Position numbers and translations under genes: made by a program
Source: Chryseobacterium camelliae
GTDB lineage: Bacteria > Bacteroidota > Bacteroidia > Flavobacteriales > Weeksellaceae
Direction: 5' to 3'
Assembly: GCF_027920545.1 (NCBI RefSeq)
Contig: NZ_CP115859.1
Span: 1,661,001 to 1,725,000 of the forward strand
Length of the DNA: 64,000 bases
Shown: positions 44,206 to 53,504 of the stretch, piece by piece
Layout: the number at the start of each line of letters is the position of its first letter
Position numbering within the stretch: position 1 is the first letter of the stretch
The notes under the pieces: generated by a model
Told to the model about the DNA's origin: nothing
Seen by the model: only the letters and a program-made list of their open reading frames with translations
Database searches by the model: none

Positions 44206-45276
44206 ATGAAAAAAACACAATCAATTATAAATCAAACGGATTATAAGATTAATTGGTTTCAAAAATTTCTTATGATCTGCTCCGGAGGGAATATTCATAT
44301 TTTAAGAAAAACACCAAGCGAATGGAATAAATTTTCAGGAATAGGTGGCATTGTACTTTTTACGGCAGTTTTTGCCACATTATCTGCAGGCTATGCCATG
44401 TTTACCGTCTTTGATAATATTTGGACATCTATCGGATTTGGTATTTTGTGGGGACTGATGATCTTTAATCTGGATCGTTATATCGTTTCTTCGATCAAGA
44501 AAACAGGAACTTGGTGGAATCAAATATTCATGGCCATTCCGCGTCTTATCTTGGCAACTTTTTTAGGGATCATTATTTCAAAGCCTTTAGAGCTTAAAAT
44601 TTTTGAAAAAGAAGTCAACAAACAGCTGAATACTATTATTCAAAGAAACAAAAAGGTGCTTCAGGGAGAAATGAACGGGCGTATTTTGCAACAAAGCGGA
44701 CCTTTTGAGACAGAGAAAAAACAAATCTCCGAAAAGATTGCTCAATACCAAAAATCTTACGATTCAGCTTCAGTAGAACTTGAGAAAGAAATTCTCGGTA
44801 CCAAAACAGGTCTCACCAGCGGAAAAGTTGGCTTTGGAAGCAATGCAAAACGGAAACAGGAACTAAAAGAGCAAAGACGCCAGGATTTAGAAAATTACCA
44901 AAAGCAAGTTGCTCCAAGGCTGCAATATTTGGATAAAGAAATTTCAAAGGTTTATACGAATCTTGAAACTGAAAGAAAGTCGACTGAGACATTTGAGGAT
45001 AAATTCAACGGTTTTGCAGCCAGACTTCAAGCATTGGACGAATTAGGAAAAAACTCTGCAATTATAGGATTAGCAGCAAGTTTTATCATGGGTCTTTTTA
45101 TCTGTCTTGAGATTTCTCCGGTTTTGGTAAAACTTATTTCTCACATCGGTCCTTACGATCATCTTCTTGAAAAAACAGAAAATGATTTTCGTCTATATGC
45201 TAAGGAGAAAATAGAAAAAGGAAACGCCGCAACCGATTTTAGGATTGATGATTTTAAAGATAAGCTTAAGGAATAA
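44206..45276 (+). CDS. DUF4407 membrane protein with coiled coil
   Basis: I start at the ATG at 44206; a TTG at 44188 belongs to the -7 box. The protein has 356 residues. Three hydrophobic segments are clustered at about 45-65, 70-90 and 105-125 (GIVLFTAVFATLSAGYAMF, SIGFGILWGLMIFNLDRYIV, PRLILATFLGIIISKPLEL). A long charged coiled coil follows (about 130-275), then a last membrane segment near 285-305 (SAIIGLAASFIMGLFICLEI) and a short cytoplasmic tail. NLDRYIV and SKPLELKIFE are family marks. Inner-membrane protein of unknown role, widespread in Bacteroidota. Ends in a terminator. Confidence 0.85.
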   Translation: MKKTQSIINQTDYKINWFQKFLMICSGGNIHILRKTPSEWNKFSGIGGIVLFTAVFATLSAGYAMFTVFDNIWTSIGFGILWGLMIFNLDRYIVSSIKKTGTWWNQIFMAIPRLILATFLGIIISKPLELKIFEKEVNKQLNTIIQRNKKVLQGEMNGRILQQSGPFETEKKQISEKIAQYQKSYDSASVELEKEILGTKTGLTSGKVGFGSNAKRKQELKEQRRQDLENYQKQVAPRLQYLDKEISKVYTNLETERKSTETFEDKFNGFAARLQALDELGKNSAIIGLAASFIMGLFICLEISPVLVKLISHIGPYDHLLEKTENDFRLYAKEKIEKGNAATDFRIDDFKDKLKE

Positions 45277-45285
45277 GTTATAGGT

Positions 45286-45312
45286 AACTTTCGAACTTCG
45301 GAAGGTTTTTTT
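45286..45312 (+). terminator. Terminator after the DUF4407 gene
   Basis: Stem AACTTTC / GAAGGTT with one G-T pair, eight-base loop and T8. Confidence 0.7.
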
Positions 45313-45343
45313 TATTAGGAATATTTTTTGATGGATTTCCCAT

Positions 45344-45541
45344 ATGCCATCAAGTGTAGTCAATCATTATCTGTACTTCCCTGAAACTGAAATATTGAGA
45401 ATTATATATCAGTCAGGAGCAATTTACGATTACCAAAAGGTTCCTTTAGAAATTTCAGAAAAATTCAGAAAAGCAAAATCAAAAGGACAGTTTCTGAATT
45501 ATGTAATTAAGCCAAAGTTTAAGTTTAAAAAACTTAAATAA
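45344..45541 (+). CDS. KTSC domain protein
   Basis: 65 residues, all KTSC domain: SSVVNHYLYFPETEILRIIYQSGAIYDY in the order seen across the family (split here as SSVVNHYLYFPE and IIYQSGAIYDYQKVP), then a helix SEKFRKAKSKGQFLN and a basic tail. These tiny proteins are often next to or fused with RNA or DNA enzymes, and their function is unknown. Here it lies between a membrane protein and guaB, with its own terminator. Cytoplasmic. Confidence 0.8.
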   Translation: MPSSVVNHYLYFPETEILRIIYQSGAIYDYQKVPLEISEKFRKAKSKGQFLNYVIKPKFKFKKLK

Positions 45542-45566
45542 AAAACTCACAGAAAGTCTGTGAGTT
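45542..45566. terminator. Bidirectional terminator between the KTSC gene and guaB
   Basis: Perfect ten-base stem AACTCACAGA / TCTGTGAGTT with a three-base loop, A-run before and T6 after; it serves both converging genes. Confidence 0.85.
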
Positions 45567-45589
45567 TTTTATTATAATAAAGCTATTAT

Positions 45590-47050
45590 TTACAAAGAAT
45601 AATTAGGAGCTTCCTGAGTAATAATAACGTCATGAGGGTGAGATTCTTTCAATCCGCTACCTGTAATCATTACCATTTTAGTTTCTTTTTGTAAAGCTTC
45701 CACATCTTTTGCACCGCAATATCCCATTCCTGCTCTAAGACCTCCGGTCAACTGGAAAATCACATCTTCCAACTTACCTTTACTCGGAACTCTTCCTTCA
45801 ATTCCTTCCGGAACGAATTTTTTAGCTTCACTTTGGAAGTATCTTTCTTTTCCACCTCTCTTCATGGCAGAAAGACTTCCCATTCCCTGATATGTTTTGA
45901 ATTTTCTACCCTGGAAAATAATTTCTTCACCAGGAGCTTCGTCAGTTCCGGCTAATAATGAACCTAACATTACCGCTCCGGCTCCACTCGCAATTGCTTT
46001 TACGATATCTCCGGAAAGTTTAATCCCTCCGTCAGCAATTACAGCAACATTTTTTGTTTGAGCATATTCATAAACGTTGTAAATAGCAGATAGCTGAGGA
46101 ACCCCAACTCCTGCAACCACTCTCGTTGTACAGATAGAACCTGGTCCAACCCCAACTTTAAGAACATTTGCTCCTGCTTCAATTAAATCTTTAGCAGCTT
46201 CAGCCGTTACAATGTTTCCACCAACAATATCCAAATCAGGATATGCTTTTCTGATTTCTGAAATTTTATCTAAAACTCCTTTTGAATGGCCATGCGCGGA
46301 ATCAATTCCGATAATATCAACTCCTGCCTGAACTAAAGCAGCAATTCTGTCTAATGTATCTTCTCCAACGCCAACTCCTGCTCCAACGATCAAACGACCG
46401 TTCTGATCTTTGTTTGCATTCGGATACTCTAACTGATTGTCGATATCTTTAATGGTAATTAACCCTACTAATTTATTTTCAGCATCAACAATCGGAAGTT
46501 TTTCAACTCTGTTTTTAAGAAGAATTTCCTTTGCTTTCTCAAGGTTTGTATTTTTATCAGAAGTGATCAGATTATCTTTAGTCATGATCTCCTCAACTTT
46601 CACTTCAAGGTTTTCCTGATATTTTACATCCCTGTTCGTAATGATTCCGATTAATACATTTTCTGCGTCTACAACCGGTAAACCTGAAATTTTATATTTC
46701 GTCATCAATTCTTTAGCCTCTCCTAAGGTATGATCTTTTGAAAGAGTTACAGGGTCCGAGATCATTCCGTTTTCGGAACGTTTTACTCTGTTAACCTGTG
46801 CCGCCTGTTCAGCAATCGTCATATTTTTATGAATGAAGCCCAAACCTCCAACTCTTGCCAAGGCAATAGCCAAATCTGCTTCTGTAACGGTATCCATAGC
46901 AGCGGAAACGATCGGAACATTCAGCGTAATTTTGTCGGTAAGTCTTGATTTTAATGAAACCTGATTAGGTAAAACTTCAGAATAAGAAGGAACTAGAAGC
47001 ACGTCATCGAAAGTGATGGCTGTCTCTACAATTTTGTTATGAATAGACAT
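45590..47050 (-). CDS. guaB: Inosine-5'-monophosphate dehydrogenase
   Basis: 486 residues, full length. It oxidises IMP to XMP with NAD+, the committed step to GMP. TIM-barrel start [21 protein letters not shown] pair lies at about 95-205 ([32 protein letters not shown]), and the IDSAHGHS segment is present. The active-site loop [13 protein letters not shown] has the catalytic Cys near residue 306, followed by VIADGGI, and the flap sequence ends [13 protein letters not shown] -7 box TAATTTTG (47064-47071, minus strand) precedes it. Confidence 0.97.
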   Translation of the reverse strand: MSIHNKIVETAITFDDVLLVPSYSEVLPNQVSLKSRLTDKITLNVPIVSAAMDTVTEADLAIALARVGGLGFIHKNMTIAEQAAQVNRVKRSENGMISDPVTLSKDHTLGEAKELMTKYKISGLPVVDAENVLIGIITNRDVKYQENLEVKVEEIMTKDNLITSDKNTNLEKAKEILLKNRVEKLPIVDAENKLVGLITIKDIDNQLEYPNANKDQNGRLIVGAGVGVGEDTLDRIAALVQAGVDIIGIDSAHGHSKGVLDKISEIRKAYPDLDIVGGNIVTAEAAKDLIEAGANVLKVGVGPGSICTTRVVAGVGVPQLSAIYNVYEYAQTKNVAVIADGGIKLSGDIVKAIASGAGAVMLGSLLAGTDEAPGEEIIFQGRKFKTYQGMGSLSAMKRGGKERYFQSEAKKFVPEGIEGRVPSKGKLEDVIFQLTGGLRAGMGYCGAKDVEALQKETKMVMITGSGLKESHPHDVIITQEAPNYSL

Positions 47051-47063
47051 CTTTACTTTCTTG

Positions 47064-47071
47064 CAAAATTA
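47064..47071 (-). promoter_or_regulatory. -7 box of the guaB promoter
   Basis: TAATTTTG on the minus strand, 13 bases before the ATG. Confidence 0.4.
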
Positions 47072-47142
47072 AGACATTTTAGCGAGATACGAAAATTCAT
47101 TTTAATAGTTTACATAAAATTTAATAATCAATAACTTAAATC

Positions 47143-47175
47143 AAAAAACCGCTCCAAATTGTGGAACGGTTTTTT
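47143..47175 (-). terminator. Terminator of the ECF sigma / DUF4252 operon
   Basis: Stem AACCGTTCCAC / TGGAGCGGTT on the minus strand with flanking A and T runs, 40 bases past the last stop of the operon and upstream of guaB. Confidence 0.75.
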
Positions 47176-47211
47176 TTTGCACAAAATAATAAGTATATGA
47201 ATATGAAATTT

Positions 47212-47718
47212 CTATTGATCTGTTGCTGAAGCAATCATTCTGGAGATATCATCTGCAGTAAAGCTTCCCTTTACATCTACAAAGACTAGCTCTTTATCAG
47301 AATTTACTGTAATCAGCATATTTTTGATGACATCATTTTTTTGTTTTACACGAATGTTTACATTATCTCCTTCATGCTTTATGGTTGCCCAGTCTTCATA
47401 ATTATTGTTATTTAAATAATCAGCAAAATCTTTCAGCATTATTTTGTCACCGTTTTCTACAGTCAGGACTTTTATTTTCGAAACCTTTTTTACCAGTTTA
47501 ATAATTTCTTCATTATTTTCGCCGTCTTCTCTCAATGCTTTTTTAATCATCGGTTTTGCAATAAACATCGGCACATTAATGCTGGTAAATCGAGCTCCTG
47601 TAAAATCGTTCCCTGAATCTGAAAAGTAAACCATATTTCCTTTTCCGGAAGAAACAATACAAGACTGCATCAGAAATATCGTACAAATGATCAGAAAAAT
47701 GTTCTTTACTATTTTCAT
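47212..47718 (-). CDS. DUF4252 lipoprotein
   Basis: 168 residues. Lipoprotein signal with lipobox LMQSC (Cys at about 20). The mature part has the DUF4252 pattern: a charged segment with MIKKALREDG, then LVKKVSKIKVLTVENGDK, a DFADYLNNNNYEDWATIKHEGD helix-strand unit and an LITVNSDKELVFVDVKGSF ending. Last gene of the ECF sigma operon, 13 bases after the previous gene. DUF4252 proteins accompany ECF factors in many Bacteroidota; the role is unknown. Confidence 0.8.
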   Translation of the reverse strand: MKIVKNIFLIICTIFLMQSCIVSSGKGNMVYFSDSGNDFTGARFTSINVPMFIAKPMIKKALREDGENNEEIIKLVKKVSKIKVLTVENGDKIMLKDFADYLNNNNYEDWATIKHEGDNVNIRVKQKNDVIKNMLITVNSDKELVFVDVKGSFTADDISRMIASATDQ

Positions 47719-47731
47719 GGAGTTTTGATTT

Positions 47732-49000
47732 TTAATTAATTGGCTTCAAAGCTCCACCAGAAATTTTATTGATATTAGAAGTGATTTCCGGATTTCCTTT
47801 ATATCTGATCATACCTCCCGAAGATGCTTTTGCATTTAGCTTACTCGCGGCATTCACTGAGAGATTAGATCCCGATGAAGATTCAGCCTCAACCATATTG
47901 GCTTTTAAATTTTCTGCTTTACAAAGAGCACCGCTGCTAATATCAAAGCTTGCCATTCCCGCTTGTCCGTCAAATATTGTATTTGAACCGCTCGATCCTT
48001 TGAAAGCAAAGTTTTTAGAATTGATCTCAACTTTAATATCAGATCCGGAAGTTGCTTCTACGGTAGTATTATTTGAAATATTAAATTTCCCTTTTATCAT
48101 AGAACCTGAGGACGCATCAATCATCATATTATTTTCTTTTACAGAATTAACCGTTGTAAAGGTTGATCCTGAAGAGGTTTTGATATTATCCATTCTGGGC
48201 GAAGAAACATTCACGCTAATGTTTTTGAACTTCAAATTTTTCTGTCCTTTATGATCAACATAAACTTTCAACACCCCATTCTCAACTTTAGTAACGATAT
48301 ACTGCAGCTTGTCTGCGTCTGCAATGACCTTAATATTTGTTGGACTTTCCTGTTTGAAAACCACATTTACACCTGTGCTCACCTGAATTCCTGAAAATTC
48401 ACCAACATTTCGAGCTTCACCACTTAAATAAGAAGAGGTATTATCTGAAGTGATATTATTTCTTGTATTCGTAACAGGGTTAATTTTTGTTTCCGTTGAA
48501 CTGATAATTTTATTAATATCATCCATCGACAATTTTCCGTCCAGCTTTACCAGAATATTTTCTTCTCCACCACTGTCAATGCTCAACAACAAATCATTCA
48601 GAATTCCATTTTTCTCTTCAGCGGAAAGGAATTTTATCTTAGCACCACCACTGTTCATAGTCATGATTTCGTTGTAATTCAGATTGGTTAAATAAGAAGA
48701 AATATCCTTATTAATCTGCGACAATTTTTGTCCTTTTGCAGATCCTTCATCCTGAGATTTTTCCGCAATGAATACTTTCAAACCATCAATTTTTGACAAT
48801 AAAGGCTTGATCTGATCCAGCTCTGCATCGCCAAGATCCAGATTATTCAGCATTCCGAACATTGGTTTTGCAATTTTTATGGAAGTCACCCCTTCCACTT
48901 CCTGGTATTTATCAAAAAGCTGGTCGAGTTTATCTTTTTGCCCATATACATTGAAAAAATGTGAGAAAGCAAGTGCGAATATGAATATTATTTTTTTCAT
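47732..49000 (-). CDS. DUF4252-DUF2807 fusion protein, secreted
   Basis: 422 residues. Signal peptide MKKIIFIFALAFSHFFNVYG. Residues 20-175 are DUF4252-like (KLDQLFDKYQEVEGVTSIKI, SYLTNLNYNEIMTMNSGGA, NILVKLDGKLSMDDINKI). After a Thr/Asn linker, residues 195-420 are a DUF2807 head-GIN region, a repetitive right-handed beta-helix: FSGIQVSTGVNVVFKQ, then repeated S-S-G-S turns (IKTSSGSTFTT, IDASSGSMIKG, EATSGSDIKV, EAESSSGSNL). Usually these domains sit on separate proteins. It should be periplasmic or surface-exposed. It lies between the anti-sigma-like gene and the DUF4252 lipoprotein. Confidence 0.85.
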   Translation of the reverse strand: MKKIIFIFALAFSHFFNVYGQKDKLDQLFDKYQEVEGVTSIKIAKPMFGMLNNLDLGDAELDQIKPLLSKIDGLKVFIAEKSQDEGSAKGQKLSQINKDISSYLTNLNYNEIMTMNSGGAKIKFLSAEEKNGILNDLLLSIDSGGEENILVKLDGKLSMDDINKIISSTETKINPVTNTRNNITSDNTSSYLSGEARNVGEFSGIQVSTGVNVVFKQESPTNIKVIADADKLQYIVTKVENGVLKVYVDHKGQKNLKFKNISVNVSSPRMDNIKTSSGSTFTTVNSVKENNMMIDASSGSMIKGKFNISNNTTVEATSGSDIKVEINSKNFAFKGSSGSNTIFDGQAGMASFDISSGALCKAENLKANMVEAESSSGSNLSVNAASKLNAKASSGGMIRYKGNPEITSNINKISGGALKPIN

Positions 49001-49061
49001 GAGTCAATTTTTATTTTCTGATTATACAGAGCCTGATCAGGAGCTTAATCTTTAAGGTTAA

Positions 49062-49736
49062 TTAATAATCGTCGTCAACGACTTTTGGTTGTACCAGTTT
49101 TTCACTGACGTTATTTGCAAATATTTGAAATGAATACTTAGTCACATTAATAGCCTCTTCTACGTTCTCAATTCTTTTTCCGTTTACAATCACATAAGAA
49201 TCTTTGTAGCCTGTAGAATCTGTTGAGGTTTTATTATAATTGGAATTATGTACAAATCTTGGTTTATTTTCTTTTTTCAATCGTCCTCTTTTCGGTAGAA
49301 TTTCATCTAAAACATCTTTTTCCGCAACCTGATTGTCAAGAAAAATAGAATCTTTTTTCGCTCCGGAAACAGAATCATTAGAGTGGTTTACCGCAACCTG
49401 AGACTGATGATCATTGTTTTCTTCAATGAAATTCTTTTTCTGGTTTTTAATCTGGTTCTCAACAAACTGAGCCTGACTTTGTATATCCGAATTTTGATAT
49501 TGATTAAAAACAAACCCAATCCCTGCAAGCAAAGCCACACTTGCTGCCATCCAAAACCATTTTGGGAAAGAAGGCTTACTTTTTCCGATCGGAATTATTG
49601 GAACATGATTATCTTCCTTCTCAACTTCATTTCCTCCTGCTTTCTTCAGGAAATCTTCAAAATCCCAATCCATTTTTTCTTCCTTGATATTCTGGAAGAT
49701 TTCATCGTATTTATTTTGAAATTTGTCGTTGTTCAT
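49062..49736 (-). CDS. Single-pass membrane protein, candidate anti-sigma factor
   Basis: 224 residues. A cytoplasmic N-terminal part of about 75 residues (YDEIFQNIKEEKMDWDFEDFLKKAGG) is followed by one membrane segment (WFWMAASVALLAGIGFVF, about 75-95) and a charged, disordered periplasmic part. Its start overlaps the sigma factor gene by 26 bases. Position and topology fit an anti-sigma factor that holds the ECF protein at the membrane, but no classical zinc anti-sigma motif (H-x3-C-x2-C) is present. Inference from context. Confidence 0.65.
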   Translation of the reverse strand: MNNDKFQNKYDEIFQNIKEEKMDWDFEDFLKKAGGNEVEKEDNHVPIIPIGKSKPSFPKWFWMAASVALLAGIGFVFNQYQNSDIQSQAQFVENQIKNQKKNFIEENNDHQSQVAVNHSNDSVSGAKKDSIFLDNQVAEKDVLDEILPKRGRLKKENKPRFVHNSNYNKTSTDSTGYKDSYVIVNGKRIENVEEAINVTKYSFQIFANNVSEKLVQPKVVDDDY

Positions 49737-50220
49737 AGCTCATCAGTTGTGAGATTTGTTCTTTTACTTTTTGTCTCGCCCGCATCAGATTTACTCTTAC
49801 TGCGTTTTCTTCCATTTCCAGCATTTCAGCAATTTCTGAAACTTCATATTCTTCTACATCTTTCAAATGGATAACCATTCTTTGTTTTTCCGGAAGCTGG
49901 TTGATATACCCAACAATCTGTTCTTTCAGATTATTAACTTCCATACTGTACAATTCTGAGCGGTGAAGCTGCATATCCGCAAATCCTAACTTCACATCGT
50001 GATGTTTCAGTCTGTTCAGGCATTCGTTCCGGACAGCTTTCAAAACATAGGATTTTAAATTTCCGAATTGTCCCAGTTCTTCTTTTTTCTGCCAAAACCT
50101 AATCATTAAATCCTGCACCACATCTTCTGCCTCATCACTGCTCATGACGAACCTTTTCGCAAAGCGATACATCTCATCTTTGAGAATGAATACCGTGTTC
50201 TTAAAGGTATCTTGGGTCAT
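49711..50220 (-). CDS. RNA polymerase ECF sigma-70 factor
   Basis: 169 residues. Region 2 (FILKDEMYRFAKRFVMSSDEAEDVVQDLMIRF, shown in part as DEAEDVVQDLMIRFW) and region 4 (LPEKQRMVIHLKDVEEY, then VSEIAEMLEMEENAVRVNLMR, the helix-turn-helix) are clear. No region 3 or C-terminal extension. It heads the minus-strand operon with the membrane protein and two DUF4252 proteins. Such operons in Bacteroidota normally direct their own transcription; the signal is unknown. Confidence 0.92.
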   Translation of the reverse strand: MTQDTFKNTVFILKDEMYRFAKRFVMSSDEAEDVVQDLMIRFWQKKEELGQFGNLKSYVLKAVRNECLNRLKHHDVKLGFADMQLHRSELYSMEVNNLKEQIVGYINQLPEKQRMVIHLKDVEEYEVSEIAEMLEMEENAVRVNLMRARQKVKEQISQLMSYEQRQISK

Positions 50221-50274
50221 AAGTTTTGTTTCTATAAGTAAGACAATCAGATTTTACATTTCATTACATCAAAA

Positions 50275-50303
50275 AACAAAAAACTTCAAAAAATTTGAAG
50301 TTT
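50275..50303 (-). terminator. Terminator after the GlmU-like gene
   Basis: Stem AAACTTCAAA / TTTGAAGTTT with A/T runs on both sides, between the converging-in-series minus-strand genes at 50319 and 50220. Confidence 0.7.
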
Positions 50304-50318
50304 CATTTATTCATCGTT

Positions 50319-51479
50319 TCAATATGAGTCAAAAATATGTTTAAAAATAGCCTTATCATCATCTGTTAAAGGCACTTTTCTTCTTGCCATTGCTCTTTCT
50401 GCCACTTCGTAGGCTTTGTCCAGTTTAAATCTTTCATCATCTTTAAAGCCGCCCCATGAAAAGTTTTCAACGAGATTCGGAGGAAAGCCTTCTTTGAAAA
50501 TATTGGAAGCAACTCCAATCACAGTTCCTGTATTTAACTGGGTATTGATTGCCGTCTTGGAATGATCTCCCATAATCAAGCCTGCAAACTGCAATCCCGT
50601 ATCTTCGAAAGCTTTAGTTCTGTAATTCCAAAGCTTTACATGACCATAATTATTTTTAAGGTTGGAAGAATTGGTATCTGCTCCAAGATTACACCATTCT
50701 CCGATCACGGAATTTCCTACGAAACCATCATGACCTTTATTGCTATATCCAAAAATAATAATATTGCTGACTTCTCCTCCTACTTTAGAATGAGGACCAA
50801 TCGTTGTTGCGCCGTAAATTTTTGCTCCTAAATTAAATTTTGATTCTTCACAAAGCGCAATCGGACCACGAAGATTACAGCCTTCCATGACTTCCGCATT
50901 TTTCCCGATATAGATTTTCCCAGTTTTTGTATTTAAAGTAGAAAACTCAACTTCTGCTCCTTCTTCAATAAATAAATCTTCTTTATTTCCCAAAAATCCA
51001 TTGGTTGAAGAAAGTTCCTGTGAGGTTCTTCCTTTTGTAAGCAGATCAAAATCGAAATCAATGGCTTTATGATTATAGGTAAAAAGATCGGTCGGCTTTT
51101 TAAAGAAAACCAATTCTTCTTTGATATCCGTCATTTTCTCGATCTGATGCAGAGAAAAATCTTCCATATTGATTTTAGCTGCAACCAACTCATCTTCATA
51201 CACCAAAGCTTCTCCCTGTTTCAGCTCTTTAATCTGCTGAATCACACTTTCAGTCGGCAAAAAATTCGCCACCAGGAAAAGGCTTTCTCTTTTTTCAGGT
51301 TCTTTAAACTTTTGCTGGAGATAAGATTCCGTAAAGTAAGAGATTTCTGTATTTTCTAAAATTTTCTGCCATCTTTCAGAAAAAGTAAGGATTCCGCATC
51401 GCATTTCTGCAACAGGACGTGTAAAGGTAAGCGGAAGAAAGTCTTCCCAATATTGTGCATCTGAAAATACTAATTGCAT
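50319..51479 (-). CDS. GlmU-like sugar nucleotidyltransferase with hexapeptide repeats
   Basis: 386 residues. The N-terminal 140 residues hold a degenerate nucleotidyltransferase fold (MQLVFSDAQYWEDFLPLTFTRPVAEMRCGIL); the usual LAAGxGxRM loop is absent. From about 180 a left-handed beta-helix of hexapeptide repeats follows (IGKNAEVMEGCNLRGPIALC, IYGATTIGPHSKVGGEVSNI, NSVIGEWCNLGADTNSSNLKN), as in acyl- or acetyltransferases. GlmU makes UDP-GlcNAc; this Bacteroidota family is related but lacks known activity. Cytoplasmic, single-gene unit. Confidence 0.75.
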   Translation of the reverse strand: MQLVFSDAQYWEDFLPLTFTRPVAEMRCGILTFSERWQKILENTEISYFTESYLQQKFKEPEKRESLFLVANFLPTESVIQQIKELKQGEALVYEDELVAAKINMEDFSLHQIEKMTDIKEELVFFKKPTDLFTYNHKAIDFDFDLLTKGRTSQELSSTNGFLGNKEDLFIEEGAEVEFSTLNTKTGKIYIGKNAEVMEGCNLRGPIALCEESKFNLGAKIYGATTIGPHSKVGGEVSNIIIFGYSNKGHDGFVGNSVIGEWCNLGADTNSSNLKNNYGHVKLWNYRTKAFEDTGLQFAGLIMGDHSKTAINTQLNTGTVIGVASNIFKEGFPPNLVENFSWGGFKDDERFKLDKAYEVAERAMARRKVPLTDDDKAIFKHIFDSY

Positions 51480-51483
51480 TTTT

Positions 51484-51597
51484 ATTGAAGTTAGAAGTTA
51501 GAGGCTAGAAGTTAGAGATGGAAAACCGGAAGTTTTTGAAATGATTTATTTAAAATGACTTCTGATTCCCTGCTTCTGATTTCTAGTTCCAACAAAA
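51484..51597. repeat. Degenerate intergenic repeat between L31 and GlmU-like gene
   Basis: Units AGAAGTTAGA, GGCTAGAAGTTAGAG on the left and CTTCTGATT, CTGCTTCTGATTTCTAG on the right, roughly inverse complements around an AT-rich middle. No gene. Same style as 28965-29113 and 53890-53949. Confidence 0.5.
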
Positions 51598-51605
51598 TTA
51601 CAAAT

Positions 51606-51636
51606 AAAAAAGTCTTCCGGAAACCGAAAGACTTTT
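51606..51636 (-). terminator. Terminator after rpmE
   Basis: Stem AAAGTCTTTCGG / CCGGAAGACTTT on the minus strand (one mismatch) with T6 after it. Confidence 0.8.
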
Positions 51637-51657
51637 AAATATTTTGATATCAAAAAA

Positions 51658-51909
51658 TTACTTAGCGAATTTTTTGTATTTGTTCATGAACTTATCAACT
51701 CTACCTGCAGTGTCAACTAATTTAGTTTTTCCTGTGTAGAAAGGGTGAGAAGTTGAAGAGATTTCCATTTTGATTAGAGGATACTCTTGTCCTTCAAACT
51801 CGATAGTGTCTTTTGTGTCTGCAGTAGATTTGCAAAGAAACATCTCGTCGTTACTCATATCTTTGAAAACAACAAGTCTATAATTTTCTGGGTGGATTCC
51901 GTTTTTCAT
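51658..51909 (-). CDS. rpmE2: 50S ribosomal protein L31 type B
   Basis: 83 residues. [22 protein letters not shown] at the start (quoted in part as [16 protein letters not shown]) and [20 protein letters not shown], the L31 signature. The C-x-x-C zinc pair of type A L31 is missing; only one Cys remains (MFLCKST), so it is the zinc-free type B. L31 bridges the two ribosomal subunits. Own strong promoter. Confidence 0.93.
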   Translation of the reverse strand: MKNGIHPENYRLVVFKDMSNDEMFLCKSTADTKDTIEFEGQEYPLIKMEISSTSHPFYTGKTKLVDTAGRVDKFMNKYKKFAK

Positions 51910-51983
51910 AATACAATTTTTTAAAAAATTAAAGTTTTGCTTTCGAAATAGTAATGGATATTTCTCTGCTAAATTTTAGGTTG

Positions 51984-52014
51984 CAAAAATACAATAATTT
52001 TTATAATATACAAA
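51984..52014 (-). promoter_or_regulatory. Strong promoter of the L31 gene
   Basis: On the minus strand TTTG (52011-52014), 19-base spacer, TATTTTTG (51984-51991), an excellent match to the Bacteroidota consensus. Confidence 0.75.
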
Positions 52015-52094
52015 TACCCGTTCAATATTTTTTCGGAGACAAGAAATTTGAAGTATTTTCGTTACATTTGAAACTTATATAAACTTTAATTTCG

Positions 52095-53504
52095 ATGAAA
52101 TTCAAATTATTACTTGCTTTTTCTTTTTGGATGCTGCTTTTGGCAGTGTCTTGTAATAAAGATGACATTACATTTGATGAACCGACTCAGCCGTTGAGTT
52201 TCTCCAGAGATACGGTTTTTTGCGATACAGTATACCATCAGGTACGTTCAGAAACTTATGTGGTAAAGGTATTTAATAATGAAGATAAAGATGTTATCAT
52301 CCCCAGAATCAATCTTGAAAAAGGATCTGCCTCTTTATATAGAATCAATGTAGACGGAAAAGCAGGATATGATTTTAACAATGTTCCTTTAAGAAAAAAA
52401 GACAGTCTTTATATATTTGTAGAAATTGCTCCTGAAGCGACAGGACCTGAAGCCATTGCCGAAGACAAGGTACTTTTCACAAGTTCTGCGGGACAACAGC
52501 ATGTTACCTTATTTTCCGTGGTACAGGACGCTGAGTTTTTCATCAAAACTCCCACGAATCCTAATGTCATTGACGTTAACACGACATGGAGTAATAACAA
52601 AGCGAAAATCATCTATGGTGATCTGACCATTAATCCCGGTATAAAACTTGACATACAAGCAGGAACAAAAGTATACTTCCATTCCAACAGCGGAATGAAA
52701 GTCTCTGACGCAGCTACTTTGAATATCAATGGAGCATTAGATAATGAAGTAATTTTAAGAGGAGACAGAAACGACACGTATTATGATACCATTCCTAAAA
52801 ACTGGAATTCTATCCGAATGGAAGCCAATTCTATCCTGAATATGAACCATGCAAGATTATTTGGCGGAACCAGAGGTTTAGATATGAAAAAAGCCACTGC
52901 TACTATTACGAATTCATTCATACATACTTTTCAAGAATATGGAATTTATGCGGTGGGTTCTACCGTTAATGCTAATAACCTAGTCATGAATAATTGCGGA
53001 GAGTCTTGCATTGGTATTTTCAGAGGAGGTTACCATACTTATACACATTCCACTATTGCCAATTATTCTAAAGTATTAGGTTCGTTCATGCGAAGCGGCA
53101 TATTTGCAAGCAATGAATGGAAAAATGAAAACGGGCAAACAGAACAAGGCGCTTTACAACTATTAAGTATACAAAACAGCATTGTGTATTCTGATAAAGA
53201 CAATGCTGTTTTCTTTGAACAAACTCCGGGACAGCAGTTTGAATTTTTGATACAAAATTCCTTATTAAAATACTCCGGAACTTCTCAGGCAGGATTTCCG
53301 TTTGATAACAATGTAAATGTTGTTCAAAGTATTAAAAATGAAGACCCTCAATTTGTTAACTATTTTATTGCAAAACAAAATTTGAGGGTAAAACAGACTT
53401 CTCCCGCAAGAAACAAAGGGAATCTTTCTGTTGCGGCAACCGTTCCTACTGATATTGTTAACATCAACAGAACCGTTTCTCCAACTCTTGGGGCATATCA
53501 ATAA
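52095..53504 (+). CDS. Lipoprotein with right-handed beta-helix
   Basis: 469 residues. Lipoprotein signal LLAFSFWMLLLAVSCNKDD, Cys at about 20. Residues 25-160 form a beta-sandwich region (TYVVKVFNNEDKDVIIPRIN). From about 175 a beta-helix begins (IIYGDLTINPGIKLDIQAGT, LNINGALDNEVILRG, IRMEANSILNMNHARLFGG) with repeated N-x-(L/I) strands, as in polysaccharide-binding or lyase-like helices and other surface lipoproteins. No catalytic residues of a known lyase can be seen. It should be on the outer membrane. Its last bases precede a MazG-like gene by 43 bases. Confidence 0.8.
   Translation: MKFKLLLAFSFWMLLLAVSCNKDDITFDEPTQPLSFSRDTVFCDTVYHQVRSETYVVKVFNNEDKDVIIPRINLEKGSASLYRINVDGKAGYDFNNVPLRKKDSLYIFVEIAPEATGPEAIAEDKVLFTSSAGQQHVTLFSVVQDAEFFIKTPTNPNVIDVNTTWSNNKAKIIYGDLTINPGIKLDIQAGTKVYFHSNSGMKVSDAATLNINGALDNEVILRGDRNDTYYDTIPKNWNSIRMEANSILNMNHARLFGGTRGLDMKKATATITNSFIHTFQEYGIYAVGSTVNANNLVMNNCGESCIGIFRGGYHTYTHSTIANYSKVLGSFMRSGIFASNEWKNENGQTEQGALQLLSIQNSIVYSDKDNAVFFEQTPGQQFEFLIQNSLLKYSGTSQAGFPFDNNVNVVQSIKNEDPQFVNYFIAKQNLRVKQTSPARNKGNLSVAATVPTDIVNINRTVSPTLGAYQ

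Noticed and set aside
47769..48254. 161-codon plus-strand open frame opposite the DUF2807 region
   Set aside because: It mirrors the Ser/Gly-rich repeats on the other strand and lacks a promoter or recognisable domain.
49383..49874. 163-codon plus-strand open frame across the anti-sigma and sigma genes
   Set aside because: Antisense to two well-supported genes, with no plausible protein features beyond hydrophobic runs.
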